A stretch of DNA of 64,000 nucleotides. Origin: Allobosea sp. (GTDB taxonomy: Bacteria > Pseudomonadota > Alphaproteobacteria > Rhizobiales > Beijerinckiaceae). The stretch is from contig NZ_JAUYTP010000016.1 in assembly GCF_030695125.1 (NCBI RefSeq), forward strand, positions 352,218 to 416,217. The letters are read 5' to 3'. A program made the position numbers and the translations under genes. How positions within the stretch are numbered: the first letter of the stretch is position 1; the number at the start of each line of letters is the position of its first letter. The notes beneath the pieces are model-generated. The model searched no databases, was not told where the DNA came from, and worked only from the letters and a program-made list of their open reading frames with translations. This document shows positions 44,684-53,126 of the stretch, piece by piece.

Positions 44684-45721
44684 TCAGGCGCCGGCGAGCG
44701 CAGCCTCCACCGCCGTCACGTCGAAGCCCTTGAGCCCGATCACGGTGAGACGCCCGTCGCGCGCTTCGCCCTCGGTCCAGGCCCGGTCGAAATGATGGCT
44801 GACGCGGCGGCCGACGCCCTGCACGACGAGCCGCATCGGCTTGCCCGGCACGGCGGCGAAGCCCTTCAGCCGCAGCACGCCCTGCGCTTCGGCCGCCTTG
44901 CCGAGGCGGGCTGACAGCACCTCAGGCGCGAGGCCGGCCGGCAGCGCCAGCGCGACCGAATCGAAATCGTCATGCTCATGGTCCTCGCCATCGCCGTGAT
45001 GAGACGGACGCGAGGCGAGGTCGGCCTCCGCCGCGGCGCTAAGGCCCAGGATCAGAGCGGGCTCGATCGTGCCATGGCGGGTCTCGACGATCTTGATCGC
45101 CTTGGGCAGATGCGCGGCGATCTCGCCCTTCACCCGCTCGCGCGTCGCTGTGTCGATCAGGTCGCTCTTGTTGAGCAGGATCAGGTCGGCGCAGAGGATC
45201 TGGTCCTCGAAGACCTCCTCCAGCGGGTTGTCATGGTCGACGGAGGCGTCCTGCGCGCGCTGGGCGGCGAGCGCCTCGGGGTCGTCGGCGAACTGGCCTT
45301 CGGCCACCGCCGGCCCGTCGACCACCGCGATCACGCCATCGACTGTGACGCGGGCGCGGATCGCCGGCCAGTTGAAGGCCTGGACCAGCGGCTTGGGCAG
45401 AGCCAGCCCCGAGGTCTCGATCAGGATGTGCTGCGGCGGGTCGGCCCGATTCAGCAGCTTTTCCAGCGCCGGCACGAAATCATCCGCCACCGTGCAGCAG
45501 ATGCAGCCATTGGGGAGTTCGACGACGTCCTCTTCCGTGCAGCCGGAAATGCCGCAGCCCTTGAGGAATTCGCCGTCGAAGCCGAGATCGCCGAACTCGT
45601 TGACGAGCACCGCGAGCCTCTTGCCTTCGGCGTTCTCGAGCAGATGGCGCACCAGCGTCGTCTTACCGGCGCCGAGGAAGCCGGTGATGATGGTGCAGGG
45701 GGTCTTTGTCAGGGAATTCAT
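44684..45721 (-). CDS. cobW: CobW GTPase / metal chaperone
   Basis: 345 residues. Walker A GFLGAGKTT, the zinc/cobalt site GCICCT (Cys73, 75, 76), NKSDLID for guanine and a histidine/aspartate-rich linker (SHHGDGEDHEHDDFD) are visible. Members of this G3E family deliver metal ions; CobW is thought to supply cobalt to CobNST. The start overlaps the DUF1636 stop (ATGA), and cobN follows after 25 bases. Confidence 0.96.
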   Translation of the reverse strand: MNSLTKTPCTIITGFLGAGKTTLVRHLLENAEGKRLAVLVNEFGDLGFDGEFLKGCGISGCTEEDVVELPNGCICCTVADDFVPALEKLLNRADPPQHILIETSGLALPKPLVQAFNWPAIRARVTVDGVIAVVDGPAVAEGQFADDPEALAAQRAQDASVDHDNPLEEVFEDQILCADLILLNKSDLIDTATRERVKGEIAAHLPKAIKIVETRHGTIEPALILGLSAAAEADLASRPSHHGDGEDHEHDDFDSVALALPAGLAPEVLSARLGKAAEAQGVLRLKGFAAVPGKPMRLVVQGVGRRVSHHFDRAWTEGEARDGRLTVIGLKGFDVTAVEAALAGA

Positions 45722-46137
45722 CGGGAACCCGCGATCGGGAGGGGAGGAAGGCGCGCGACCACGCCCTTGCGGATCGCCTCGGCGCGCTCGCGCCAGGGCA
45801 CGATGCCGTCCGGGGCTTCGCGATACTGGCGCGCGAAGGTGAGCAGCGTCTCGACGCCCGTCGCCGGGTCGAGATCGCCATAGACATAGGTCCAGCGGCC
45901 CTCGCCGCTGAGCGCCACCGTGCAGGGGCGCTTGCAGACGGAGAGGCACTCCACCGTCTCGACGCTGACCGCGGTATCGAGCGTGGGGTCGAGCGCGTCG
46001 CGAAGGCCGGCGGCGAGAAGGGCCCCGGGACGGGGCGCGTCGGGGTCGCCCCCGGCGGCGCGGCAGGTCGCGCAGACGAGGATGCGGACGGGCGCCGTGC
46101 CCGTTTCCGGGCGCGGCTGCTGCAGGGACGTGCTCAT
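45718..46137 (-). CDS. DUF1636 predicted metal-binding protein
   Basis: 139 residues. It has a thioredoxin-like-ferredoxin pattern: VCATCRAAGGD near the N-terminus and ECLSVCKRPCTVAL in the middle, giving five cysteines that could hold a metal or Fe-S cluster. The family repeatedly occurs beside cobW and cobN, as here, where it overlaps cobW by 4 bases. A role in cobalt handling or a redox step is inferred from position only. Confidence 0.88.
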   Translation of the reverse strand: MSTSLQQPRPETGTAPVRILVCATCRAAGGDPDAPRPGALLAAGLRDALDPTLDTAVSVETVECLSVCKRPCTVALSGEGRWTYVYGDLDPATGVETLLTFARQYREAPDGIVPWRERAEAIRKGVVARLPPLPIAGSR

Positions 46138-46150
46138 GATCGAGCCGGCG

Positions 46151-46768
46151 TCAGGCCGTCGCGGGCAGGGCGGCGATCAGGAAGACGAGGCCGATGCAGG
46201 CCATGGCGGCGGCGGCCGCCCGAACCGGCAGGTTTGCGGGCATCGAGAACAGACGCCGCACCAGCAGGATCGTGCCGACCGTGATGGTGGCCTGGATCGC
46301 GACGAGGCCGATGAGATAGGCACCGACCACGGCGGTGTCGGCGCCGATGATCGATTCAGCGAGCGCGTGGCCATGGGCGAAGCCGGCGGCGGCGAAGAGC
46401 ACGGCGAGAGCCGGCAGCGGCAGCGAAGGCTTGAGCACGCCGATGGCGCCGATCAGCACGAGGCTGCCGGCAACCAGCATCTCCCCGGCCGGCAGATCGA
46501 TGCTGTTCATATGGGCGAAGGCGCCTAAGCCCATGCCAGCGATCCAGAGCACGGGCAGCAGCAGTGCGCCGGACGCGTAGCGCGAGGCGACGAGGCCGAC
46601 CGCGACCAGCGCGGCGAGGTGATCGAGCCCGAGAATGGGGTGGCCGAGGCCCGACAGCAGCCCGTCGGTCAGTGTCGAAGGCGTGCTGCCGCCCATCGGG
46701 TGGTGGGCGAGCGCCGGGCTGCAGAGCAGGGCGGTGAAGGCGAGGGTCAGGCGGTTGCGCAGCGTCAT
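46151..46768 (-). CDS. hupE: HupE/UreJ-type metal transporter
   Basis: 205 residues. A signal-like N-terminus (ALLCSPALA) precedes HHPMGGSTP, the histidine motif of the family, and HPILGLDHLAALVAVGL. About six further membrane helices with GFAHGHALAESI follow. HupE/UreJ proteins import nickel or cobalt; the riboswitch upstream and the cob genes downstream make cobalt the likely substrate. GGAGA lies before the ATG. Confidence 0.94.
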   Translation of the reverse strand: MTLRNRLTLAFTALLCSPALAHHPMGGSTPSTLTDGLLSGLGHPILGLDHLAALVAVGLVASRYASGALLLPVLWIAGMGLGAFAHMNSIDLPAGEMLVAGSLVLIGAIGVLKPSLPLPALAVLFAAAGFAHGHALAESIIGADTAVVGAYLIGLVAIQATITVGTILLVRRLFSMPANLPVRAAAAAMACIGLVFLIAALPATA

Positions 46769-46902
46769 GGTTCCGGTCTCCGTCAGAAGGCGGCCGGTCT
46801 TGCGACCGGCCAACGTTCCCAAGGACGGAGCCGCGTGACCATCGCCACGCGAACACAGCCGCCGTCGGAACACCCCGTCCGATGGGCCCATAGGAACACT
46901 GT

Positions 46903-47061
46903 CGACGGCAGGTCTCCTGGCTCGCGGGTCTGGTCATTCCACGCCGCCTTCCCGGGATCGCTCCCAGTGGCCGATGGCGCGGAACTCGCCGCTTACAGTT
47001 GCGGGGGCAGCCGCGGCATCGCACCGCGTTCCCTTTTCACCTCCTCGCGGAGGCACCGTCG
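46903..47061 (-). ncRNA. Cobalamin (B12) riboswitch
   Basis: Read on the minus strand, the element starts and ends with a P1 stem CGACGG/CCGTCG. It contains GCTGCCCCCGCAACTGTAAG, the conserved core, and ends with the B12 box AGCCAGGAGACCTGCC (46907-46922). It lies 134 bases upstream of hupE and should repress the hupE-DUF1636-cobW-cobN transcript when adenosylcobalamin is plentiful. Confidence 0.95.
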
Positions 47062-47107
47062 GGGACGATCATTAGCCATGTGCGAGAGGCTGTGCAATGC
47101 AGGACGC

Positions 47108-47201
47108 CGTCATTCTCGGGCGAAGCGAAGCGTAGACCCGAGAATCCCATGTCTCGTTTATCTCTTGCAAGAGATGCTCGGGGCTAGCCCGAGCATGACG
47201 G
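47108..47201. repeat. Palindromic repeat, family C (copy 4)
   Basis: 94 bp, CGTCATTCTCGGGCG to GAGCATGACG. It sits between the divergent riboswitch transcript and cobP, close to the cobP start. Confidence 0.88.
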
Positions 47202-47216
47202 CGGAGGTCGCTGCGC

Positions 47217-47729
47217 GTGAACATCCCCCACCTCACCCTCGTCCTCGGCGGCGCCCGCTCGGGCAAGAGCCGCCATGCCGAAGCGCTGATCGAGGCGCTG
47301 GCGCCCCCCTGGGCCTATATCGCGACCGCCCAGGCCTGGGACGACGAGATGACGGCCCGCATCGCCGAGCACCGCGCCCGCCGGCCCGCGGACTGGATCA
47401 CGCTCGACGCGCCGCTCGACCTGCCCGGGGCGATCCGGGGCCTGCCCGAGGGGCGCCCCGTGCTGGTCGATTGCCTGACGCTGTGGCTGACCAACCTGAT
47501 CCTCGCCGAGCAGGACACCGCCGCCGCAGGCCGCGCGCTGCTCGAGGCCTGCGCGCAGGCGACAGCGCCCGTTGTCCTCGTCTCCAACGAGGTCGGGCTC
47601 GGCATTGTGCCCGACAATGCGCTGGCGCGGCGCTTCCGCGACGAGGCCGGCCGGCTGCATCAGGCGATTGCGGCAAGGGCCGGACGCGTGGTCTTCATGG
47701 TCGCCGGCCTGCCGATGCAGGTGAAATGA
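47217..47729 (+). CDS. cobP: Adenosylcobinamide kinase / guanylyltransferase
   Basis: 170 residues. Walker A GGARSGKS (residues 11-18), YIATAQAWDDEM, VDCLTLWLTNLI and VSNEVGLGIVP are CobP/CobU signatures. It phosphorylates and then guanylylates adenosylcobinamide. The start is GTG with GGAGG upstream. cobO follows after 24 bases. Confidence 0.97.
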   Translation: MNIPHLTLVLGGARSGKSRHAEALIEALAPPWAYIATAQAWDDEMTARIAEHRARRPADWITLDAPLDLPGAIRGLPEGRPVLVDCLTLWLTNLILAEQDTAAAGRALLEACAQATAPVVLVSNEVGLGIVPDNALARRFRDEAGRLHQAIAARAGRVVFMVAGLPMQVK

Positions 47730-47753
47730 ACAGGCCGTGACGTGAGAACGACG

Positions 47754-48365
47754 ATGACGAACGAGACCGAAGACGCCGCCCGGTACAAGGCGAAAATGGC
47801 AAAGCGCAAGGCGCTGCAGGACGCCGAAGTCGCCTCCAAGACGCTCGAGAAGGGGCTGCTGATCGTCAACACCGGCCCCGGCAAGGGCAAGTCGACGGCG
47901 GCCTTCGGGCTGATGCTGCGCGCGCTCGGCCATGGCTGGCGCGTCGGCGTGGTGCAGTTCATCAAGGGCGCCTGGGAGACTGGCGAGCGCCGGGCGCTGG
48001 ACGCCTTCGGCGATCAGATCGCCTGGCACACCATGGGCGAGGGCTTCACCTGGGAGACGCAGGACAAGGCCCGCGACATCGCCGCCGCCACCCGCGCCTT
48101 CGACAAGGTCAAAGAGCTGATGGCGGATGAGAGCATCCGCCTGATTGTGCTGGACGAGCTCAACATCGCGCTGCGCTACGATTACCTGCCGCTGGCCGAG
48201 GTCGTCGCCACGCTGCAGGCCCGCCGGCCCGATCTCCACATCGTCGTCACCGGCCGCAACGCCAAGCCGGAGCTGATCGAGGCCGCCGACCTCGTGACCG
48301 AGATGACGCTGGTGAAGCACCATTTCACCGCCGGCGTGAAGGCGCAGGAGGGGATCGAGTTTTGA
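47754..48365 (+). CDS. cobO: Corrinoid adenosyltransferase
   Basis: 203 residues. Walker A TGPGKGKSTAAFG (residues 40-52), VGVVQFIKGAWETGER and IVLDELNIALRYDYL are typical of the CobO/CobA (E. coli BtuR) family. It transfers the adenosyl group from ATP to cobalt. An upstream GTG at 47742 is a possible alternative start. Confidence 0.97.
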   Translation: MTNETEDAARYKAKMAKRKALQDAEVASKTLEKGLLIVNTGPGKGKSTAAFGLMLRALGHGWRVGVVQFIKGAWETGERRALDAFGDQIAWHTMGEGFTWETQDKARDIAAATRAFDKVKELMADESIRLIVLDELNIALRYDYLPLAEVVATLQARRPDLHIVVTGRNAKPELIEAADLVTEMTLVKHHFTAGVKAQEGIEF

Positions 48366-48373
48366 GGGGGCGT

Positions 48374-48817
48374 TCAGGCGGTGGGGATGAGGTGAAGCGC
48401 GTCGGCGCCGCCACGGACTGTTGCGGTGGCGATGTGCGCATCGAAGGTCGCCAGCTTCCCGCCTTTGGATGACGCAAGCGCCAGCAAATAGGTATCGGTC
48501 ACCTCTTTTGAATGGCGCAGCCGTGAGAGATCGACGATCGCGTCGTCAAACAGACTGACCGTATCGGGCCAAAAAACGTGTCCGGGAATGGAGCGGAGTT
48601 CACTCAGAACCCGCGCGACACCGGCAGGTGATGATTGTGCCGGCGCAAACAGATAGCGCGGGTTACCAAGGATGCGCACTACGCCGTTTTCGACGATCGG
48701 ACAGGTCGCACATGACTCTTTGGCACGGGACGAAAACCAGTCATGTGCAACCGAGGAATGAACGTGAGACGGGTTGATGAGCGCGATCAGAACGTTGACG
48801 TCGAGCAGATACGTCAC
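48374..48817 (-). CDS. vapC: VapC-type PIN-domain toxin
   Basis: 147 residues. The PIN ribonuclease acidic residues are complete: Asp6 (YLLDVNVLI), Glu43 (PIVENGVVR), Asp108 (VTDTYLLAL) and Asp128 (LATFDAHI). PIN toxins of this type cut tRNA or rRNA. The start overlaps the antitoxin stop (ATGA). The pair is inserted between cobO and cobD. Confidence 0.92.
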   Translation of the reverse strand: MTYLLDVNVLIALINPSHVHSSVAHDWFSSRAKESCATCPIVENGVVRILGNPRYLFAPAQSSPAGVARVLSELRSIPGHVFWPDTVSLFDDAIVDLSRLRHSKEVTDTYLLALASSKGGKLATFDAHIATATVRGGADALHLIPTA

Positions 48818-49038
48818 GGCTCTTCATCGCGAAGCGCGTTCACCAGTTCCAACGTGACCACGACGCCGGGGCGGCTTGGCAGTTGAGGGAAGCCGTTTCT
48901 GTAGGTGATCTCCGGCTCCGCCGGCAGGGCGCGCCGGGCCAGATCGGAGATCACTTCCCCGACGGTGCGGTCCTGCTCCCGCGCCAGCTTCTCGGCGGCG
49001 CGGACGACGTCGTCGTCGATCGTCACATGCGTGCCCAT
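48814..49038 (-). CDS. vapB: Ribbon-helix-helix antitoxin (VapB-like)
   Basis: 74 residues. The N-terminal strand and two helices (MGTHVTIDDDVVRAAEKLA, RTVGEVISDLARRAL) are RHH-like, followed by a C-terminal tail (GFPQLPSRPGVVVT) that would wrap the toxin. It overlaps vapC by 4 bases. It probably represses its own promoter. Confidence 0.88.
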   Translation of the reverse strand: MGTHVTIDDDVVRAAEKLAREQDRTVGEVISDLARRALPAEPEITYRNGFPQLPSRPGVVVTLELVNALRDEEP

Positions 49039-49106
49039 GATCGCCTTCCCATCCGGCCTCAGGACTGATTTTAGCGCAATCAGCGGCCAGCCGTAAGCCA
49101 GCCTGC

Positions 49107-50108
49107 TCACCCCCGCGACAGTAGCAGCGCTATCAGCGCGCCACACCCCGCCAACCCCCACAGCAGCCCGCAAGCCTTGCGATACAGCCGCAAGCTCCGC
49201 CGGACGTCCGCCGCTGTCGCCTCCGCCCGGCCATCGCCCATCCAGCCATCCTCGACCGTGACATCGCCATAGATGCGTGGCCCGGCCAGCCTCAGGCCCA
49301 GCGCGCCCGCCATCGCCGCTTCCGGCCAGCCGGCATTGGGCGAGCGGTGGCGGTTCGCATCGCGGCGCACGGCCCGCCAGGCGCCCGCCGCATCGGCATC
49401 GCGGTCGAGCGCCGCAGCCGCCACGATCAGCAGAGCGGTCAGCCGCGAGGCCGGCAGGTTGACGAGGTCGTCGAGCCGCGCCGAGGCCCAGCCGAAGGCG
49501 AGGTGGCGCGGCGTCCTATGGCCGATCATCGAATCGGCCGTGTTGATCGCCTTGTAGATGATGATGCCGGGCAGGCCGGCGGCCCCGAGCCAGAAGGCCG
49601 GCGCCACGACCCCGTCGGAGAAATTCTCCGACAGGCTCTCGATCGCGGCGCGCGAAACGCCGGCCTCGTCGAGGCTGTCGGGATTGCGGCCGACGATCAT
49701 CGATACCGCCTTGCGCCCCTCGGTGAGGCCGCCCGTCTCCAGCCCCTGCGCGACGGCCGCGACATGCTCGTGCAGGCTGCGCTGCGCCAGCAGTGTCGAG
49801 GCGAGCAGCGCCAGCGGCAAAAGCCCCGCCGGCCCGAGCAGGCGGCACAGGGCCGTCAGCGCGAGCGCCCCGGCCAGCGTCACCGCGAGCAGGATGAGGA
49901 GCGCGGCCACGCCTGCCGCCTTCCGCGCGGCGAAGCCGGCCGTCTCCCGGTTCAGCCGGCGGTCGAGCCCGGCGATCAGCGCGCCAATCCAGGTGACGGG
50001 ATGGCCGATCCGCGCATACAAGCGCTGCGGATAGCCGACCGCGGCCTCGATCGCGAGCGCGGCCAGCAGCAGAAGCAGTGTGTCGGGCCAGAGATCAGAA
50101 AAAGCCAT
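49107..50108 (-). CDS. cobD: Adenosylcobinamide-phosphate synthase (CbiB type)
   Basis: 333 residues, several membrane helices. AIEAAVGYPQRLYARIGHPV at the N-terminus, AIESLSENFSDGVVAPAFW in the middle and INTADSMIGHRTPRHLAFG are diagnostic. It attaches the aminopropanol (phosphate) arm to adenosylcobyric acid. The ATG at 50108 overlaps the cobC start in a CATG; it lacks a clear ribosome-binding site, so another start about 27 bases upstream is possible. Confidence 0.95.
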   Translation of the reverse strand: MAFSDLWPDTLLLLLAALAIEAAVGYPQRLYARIGHPVTWIGALIAGLDRRLNRETAGFAARKAAGVAALLILLAVTLAGALALTALCRLLGPAGLLPLALLASTLLAQRSLHEHVAAVAQGLETGGLTEGRKAVSMIVGRNPDSLDEAGVSRAAIESLSENFSDGVVAPAFWLGAAGLPGIIIYKAINTADSMIGHRTPRHLAFGWASARLDDLVNLPASRLTALLIVAAAALDRDADAAGAWRAVRRDANRHRSPNAGWPEAAMAGALGLRLAGPRIYGDVTVEDGWMGDGRAEATAADVRRSLRLYRKACGLLWGLAGCGALIALLLSRG

Positions 50109-51135
50109 GGGCGAAACGATGGGAACCGGGGGCATCTGGCATGGCGGCGATCTCGGCCGGGCGCGGGCGCTGTTTCCGGAAGCGCCCGAGCCCTGGATCG
50201 ATCTCTCCACCGGGATCAACCCGATCCCCTATCCGCTTCCCGCGCTGCCGTTAAGCCTCTGGCAGCGCCTGCCCGCCGCCGATGACGAGGCGGCGCTGCT
50301 GGTGGCGGCGCGAAACGCCTATCGCGTGCCGGTCGATGCCGGCATCGTCGCCGCGCCCGGCACGCAGATCCTGATCGATCTCCTGCCACGGGTCGTTCCG
50401 GATCGCGTCGGGGCCCGGCCGGTCGCCGTGCTGGGGCCGACCTATGCCGAGCATGCGCTCGCCTGGCGGAAGATGGGCGCCACGGTCGTCGAGGCTGACA
50501 CGCTGGCGCAGGCCGACGACGCCGCGACGGTGGTGGTGGTGAACCCCAACAACCCCGATGGGCGCCTGCTGCCGCAGGAGGCGCTGACCGCGCTCGCCGC
50601 ACGCTGCGCCGCCCGCGGCGGTCTGCTCATCGTCGACGAGGCCTTCTGCGACTTCGCGCCCGAGGCGAGCCGGGTCCCGGCCCTGCCGCCCGCGACGCTG
50701 GTGCTGCGCTCCTTCGGCAAGACCTATGGTCTGGCCGGTGTCCGGCTCGGCTTCGCCGTCGGCGAGGCGGATCTGGTGAACGCTTTGCGCGACGCGATGG
50801 GCCCCTGGGCCGTGGCCGGTCCCGCACTCGCGATCGGCGCGCAGGCGCTCGCCGATGCCGAGTGGCGGGCGCAGGCCGGCGCCGCGCGCGCCGCCGACGC
50901 CGCGAGGCTCGACGCGCTGCTCGCCCCGCGGGGCGAGATCATCGGCGGCACCGCTCTGTTCCGGCTGCTCGCGACGCCCGATGCGCCGGCGCTCTTCGCC
51001 CATCTCGGCGCCCACGGGCTCTATGTACGCCGCTTCCAGGCCGATCCGACTCGGCTGCGCTTCGGCCTGCCGGGCGATGCGCAGGGCTGGACGCGGCTCG
51101 AGGCCGCGCTGGCCTGTTTCCCGCATGGCGGCTGA
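50107..51135 (+). CDS. cobC: Threonine-phosphate decarboxylase
   Basis: 342 residues. A PLP aminotransferase fold: WHGGDLGRARALFPEAPEPW at the start, VVVNPNNPDGRLLP, IVDEAFCDFAPE and the PLP-binding Lys205 in RSFGKTYGLAGVRLG. It makes aminopropanol phosphate for the nucleotide loop. The ATG at 50107 overlaps the cobD start; an ATG at 50119 is also possible. Confidence 0.95.
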   Translation: MGETMGTGGIWHGGDLGRARALFPEAPEPWIDLSTGINPIPYPLPALPLSLWQRLPAADDEAALLVAARNAYRVPVDAGIVAAPGTQILIDLLPRVVPDRVGARPVAVLGPTYAEHALAWRKMGATVVEADTLAQADDAATVVVVNPNNPDGRLLPQEALTALAARCAARGGLLIVDEAFCDFAPEASRVPALPPATLVLRSFGKTYGLAGVRLGFAVGEADLVNALRDAMGPWAVAGPALAIGAQALADAEWRAQAGAARAADAARLDALLAPRGEIIGGTALFRLLATPDAPALFAHLGAHGLYVRRFQADPTRLRFGLPGDAQGWTRLEAALACFPHGG

Positions 51136-51225
51136 GCGGCGGGCGCTGCGTCTGCGCCGTGGCGGGAAGCCGCGGCGGCAGGCTAAGGTGGCCGCCGCCC
51201 GTCTCACCCCCCGAGGATTGCTTTG

Positions 51226-52197
51226 ATGCCTGCTCTGCCGACCGGAAGCGACCTGACCATCTGCTTCGCCCATGCCGCCTATCAGTTGCAGGCCGAATTC
51301 GCGACGCGCGGCCATGCCGCCAAAAGCTTCGAGGTCCGCTCGCTCGACGAGCTGAAGGCGCGGGCGCCGGAGGCCGATGTCGTGGTGGTGTCGGGTCTCT
51401 GGCGCAACGAGCTGATCGCGTCCTGCCCCAAGCTGCGTTTCGTCCAGTCGGTCAGTGCCGGCACGGACCAGTACGACAAGGCCGCTTTTGCGGCGGCTGG
51501 CATTCGGCTGGCGAGCGCTCAGGGAGCGAATGAGCGGGCCGTGTCCGAGCACGCCATGGCGCTGATCCTCGGCCTGACCCGCCAGATCCACCTCGCCCGC
51601 GACAACCAGACCGCCGCGACCTGGCGGCCGATGATCGGCGACCGCGCCCGGCGCGAGGACGAACTCGGCGGCAAGACGCTGGTCATTGTGGGCTTGGGCC
51701 GCATCGGCCTGCGGCTGGCGACGCTGGCGGCCGCCTTCGGCCTGCGGATCATCGGCGTGCGCCGCAGCCCGGAACCGCATCCCGACATCGAGGCGATCGT
51801 CCGGCCCGATCAGCTTCACGAGGTGCTGGCGCAGGCCGACATCGTCGCGCTGACCTGCCCGCTGACGCCGGAGACGGAGAATTTGATCGACGCTGCGGCG
51901 CTGGCGGCGATGAAGCCCGGCGCGCTGCTGATCAATGTCGCGCGCGGCAAGGTCGTCGACGAGAAGGCTTTGGTCGCCGCGCTGTCGGAAGGCCGCATCG
52001 CCGGCGCCGGCCTCGACACCTTCGTCGAGGAGCCGCTGGCGGCGGCCTCACCGCTCTGGGCGATGAAGAACGTCATCGTCACGCCCCACAGCGCTGGCGA
52101 GACCCGCGCCTACGAGACCAATGTCGTCGATCTGCTGGTCGACAACCTCGCCCGGCTTGCGCGCGGCGAGACGACCTTGCGCAATCAGGTGGTCTAA
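51226..52197 (+). CDS. D-2-hydroxyacid dehydrogenase
   Basis: 323 residues. The NAD-binding glycine loop is IVGLGRIGLRLATLA. VALTCPLTPETENLI and the C-terminal NVARGKVVDEKALVAAL carry the substrate-binding Arg, GAGLDTFVEEPL the Glu region, and TPHSAGET the catalytic His. CGAGGA lies 7 bases before the ATG. The exact substrate (glyoxylate, hydroxypyruvate, phosphoglycerate) is not clear. Confidence 0.94.
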   Translation: MPALPTGSDLTICFAHAAYQLQAEFATRGHAAKSFEVRSLDELKARAPEADVVVVSGLWRNELIASCPKLRFVQSVSAGTDQYDKAAFAAAGIRLASAQGANERAVSEHAMALILGLTRQIHLARDNQTAATWRPMIGDRARREDELGGKTLVIVGLGRIGLRLATLAAAFGLRIIGVRRSPEPHPDIEAIVRPDQLHEVLAQADIVALTCPLTPETENLIDAAALAAMKPGALLINVARGKVVDEKALVAALSEGRIAGAGLDTFVEEPLAAASPLWAMKNVIVTPHSAGETRAYETNVVDLLVDNLARLARGETTLRNQVV

Positions 52198-52222
52198 GGC
52201 TCGTCACGATCGACCAACCGCG

Positions 52223-52330
52223 CCGTCATCCTGGGCGACCGAAGGTCGTCCCGGGATCCATCGTAGGGCAGGACGGCGCCCGATGATGGATCCCGGCCTG
52301 CGCCGCTGCGCGGCTGGTCCAGGATGACGG
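52223..52330. repeat. Palindromic repeat, family D (copy 2)
   Basis: 108 bp; CCGTCATCCTGGGCGACC, inner GGGATCCATCGTA and GATGATGGATCCC, ending CCAGGATGACGG. It lies between convergent genes. Confidence 0.9.
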
Positions 52331-52356
52331 CGTGTTTCGTCGAAGATCGATAAAGC

Positions 52357-52878
52357 CTACGCCCGCAGCCCCCGCCACCAAGCCCGCGCCGCGTCGCGTG
52401 CCCGCCGCGCGAAGGCGTAGGCCGCGCTGCTGCGGACCCAGTCGAGCGCCCGGCGCCGCAGCCGGTCGAGCAGGGTCATCAGCCAGTTGAGCCAGCGATA
52501 GGTCAGCAGCTTCTCCCGGCCGGCATGGTAGATTCGCTCGACCAGCAGGAAGCTGACGAGATGGGCGAAGGCGAAGACGATGAGGCCGGTCCGGAACCGG
52601 CCATCGGCCATCATCACCAGCCCGAGCAGCTTCAGCGGCTCGGCGATCGCGAAGGGCACCGCCAGCAGCGCCAGGATCGCCAGCCGCGACTGACGCGCGA
52701 TCACGGCCTCCGCTCGCGCCACGATCCGCAGTGACGCCACCCAGTCGACCAGCGGCCGGTAGAGCGGCCGGGCGATCTCGTCGAAGACGACGACGACGGT
52801 CAGCACCGCCCGTAGGATGGCGAAGAGGAGGCGGGCGAGGGGGCCGCGTGTCTCGTCTCGGGGCGGCAGCTCGGTCAT
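52357..52878 (-). CDS. Membrane protein of unknown function
   Basis: 173 residues. Hydrophobic segments lie at about 16-34, 65-90 and 97-116. The C-terminus is long and very basic (DRLRRRALDWVRSSAAYAFA...), probably in the cytoplasm. No catalytic motif is visible. The frame is clean and the start MTELPP is preceded by a plausible spacing from GACGA. Function unknown. Confidence 0.8.
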   Translation of the reverse strand: MTELPPRDETRGPLARLLFAILRAVLTVVVVFDEIARPLYRPLVDWVASLRIVARAEAVIARQSRLAILALLAVPFAIAEPLKLLGLVMMADGRFRTGLIVFAFAHLVSFLLVERIYHAGREKLLTYRWLNWLMTLLDRLRRRALDWVRSSAAYAFARRARDAARAWWRGLRA

Positions 52879-52975
52879 CGTCGTCCTTGCATCGCCCGAG
52901 AGTTCACCGGCTTCCGTCGCACTGACTTAATCCTGCGCGATCCCAGCAGTTCTGGGGCGTTCCCATCAAGCGCGG

Positions 52976-53081
52976 GTCATCCCGGACGCAGCGAAGCGGA
53001 GATCCGGGATCCATGCCGGAGCGCTTGCCGGAAAGGTTCCGGAATGGGTCCCGGGTCTCCCTGCCGGTCGCCCGGGACGAC
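52976..53081. repeat. Palindromic repeat, family B (copy 5)
   Basis: 106 bp, GTCATCCCGGACGCAGCG to CGCCCGGGACGAC. It lies between two minus-strand genes. Confidence 0.9.
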
Positions 53082-53126
53082 TCGCGCTTGTGTGACGAGC
53101 GCAGGTGTCCCGTGACCGAAGGAGAC

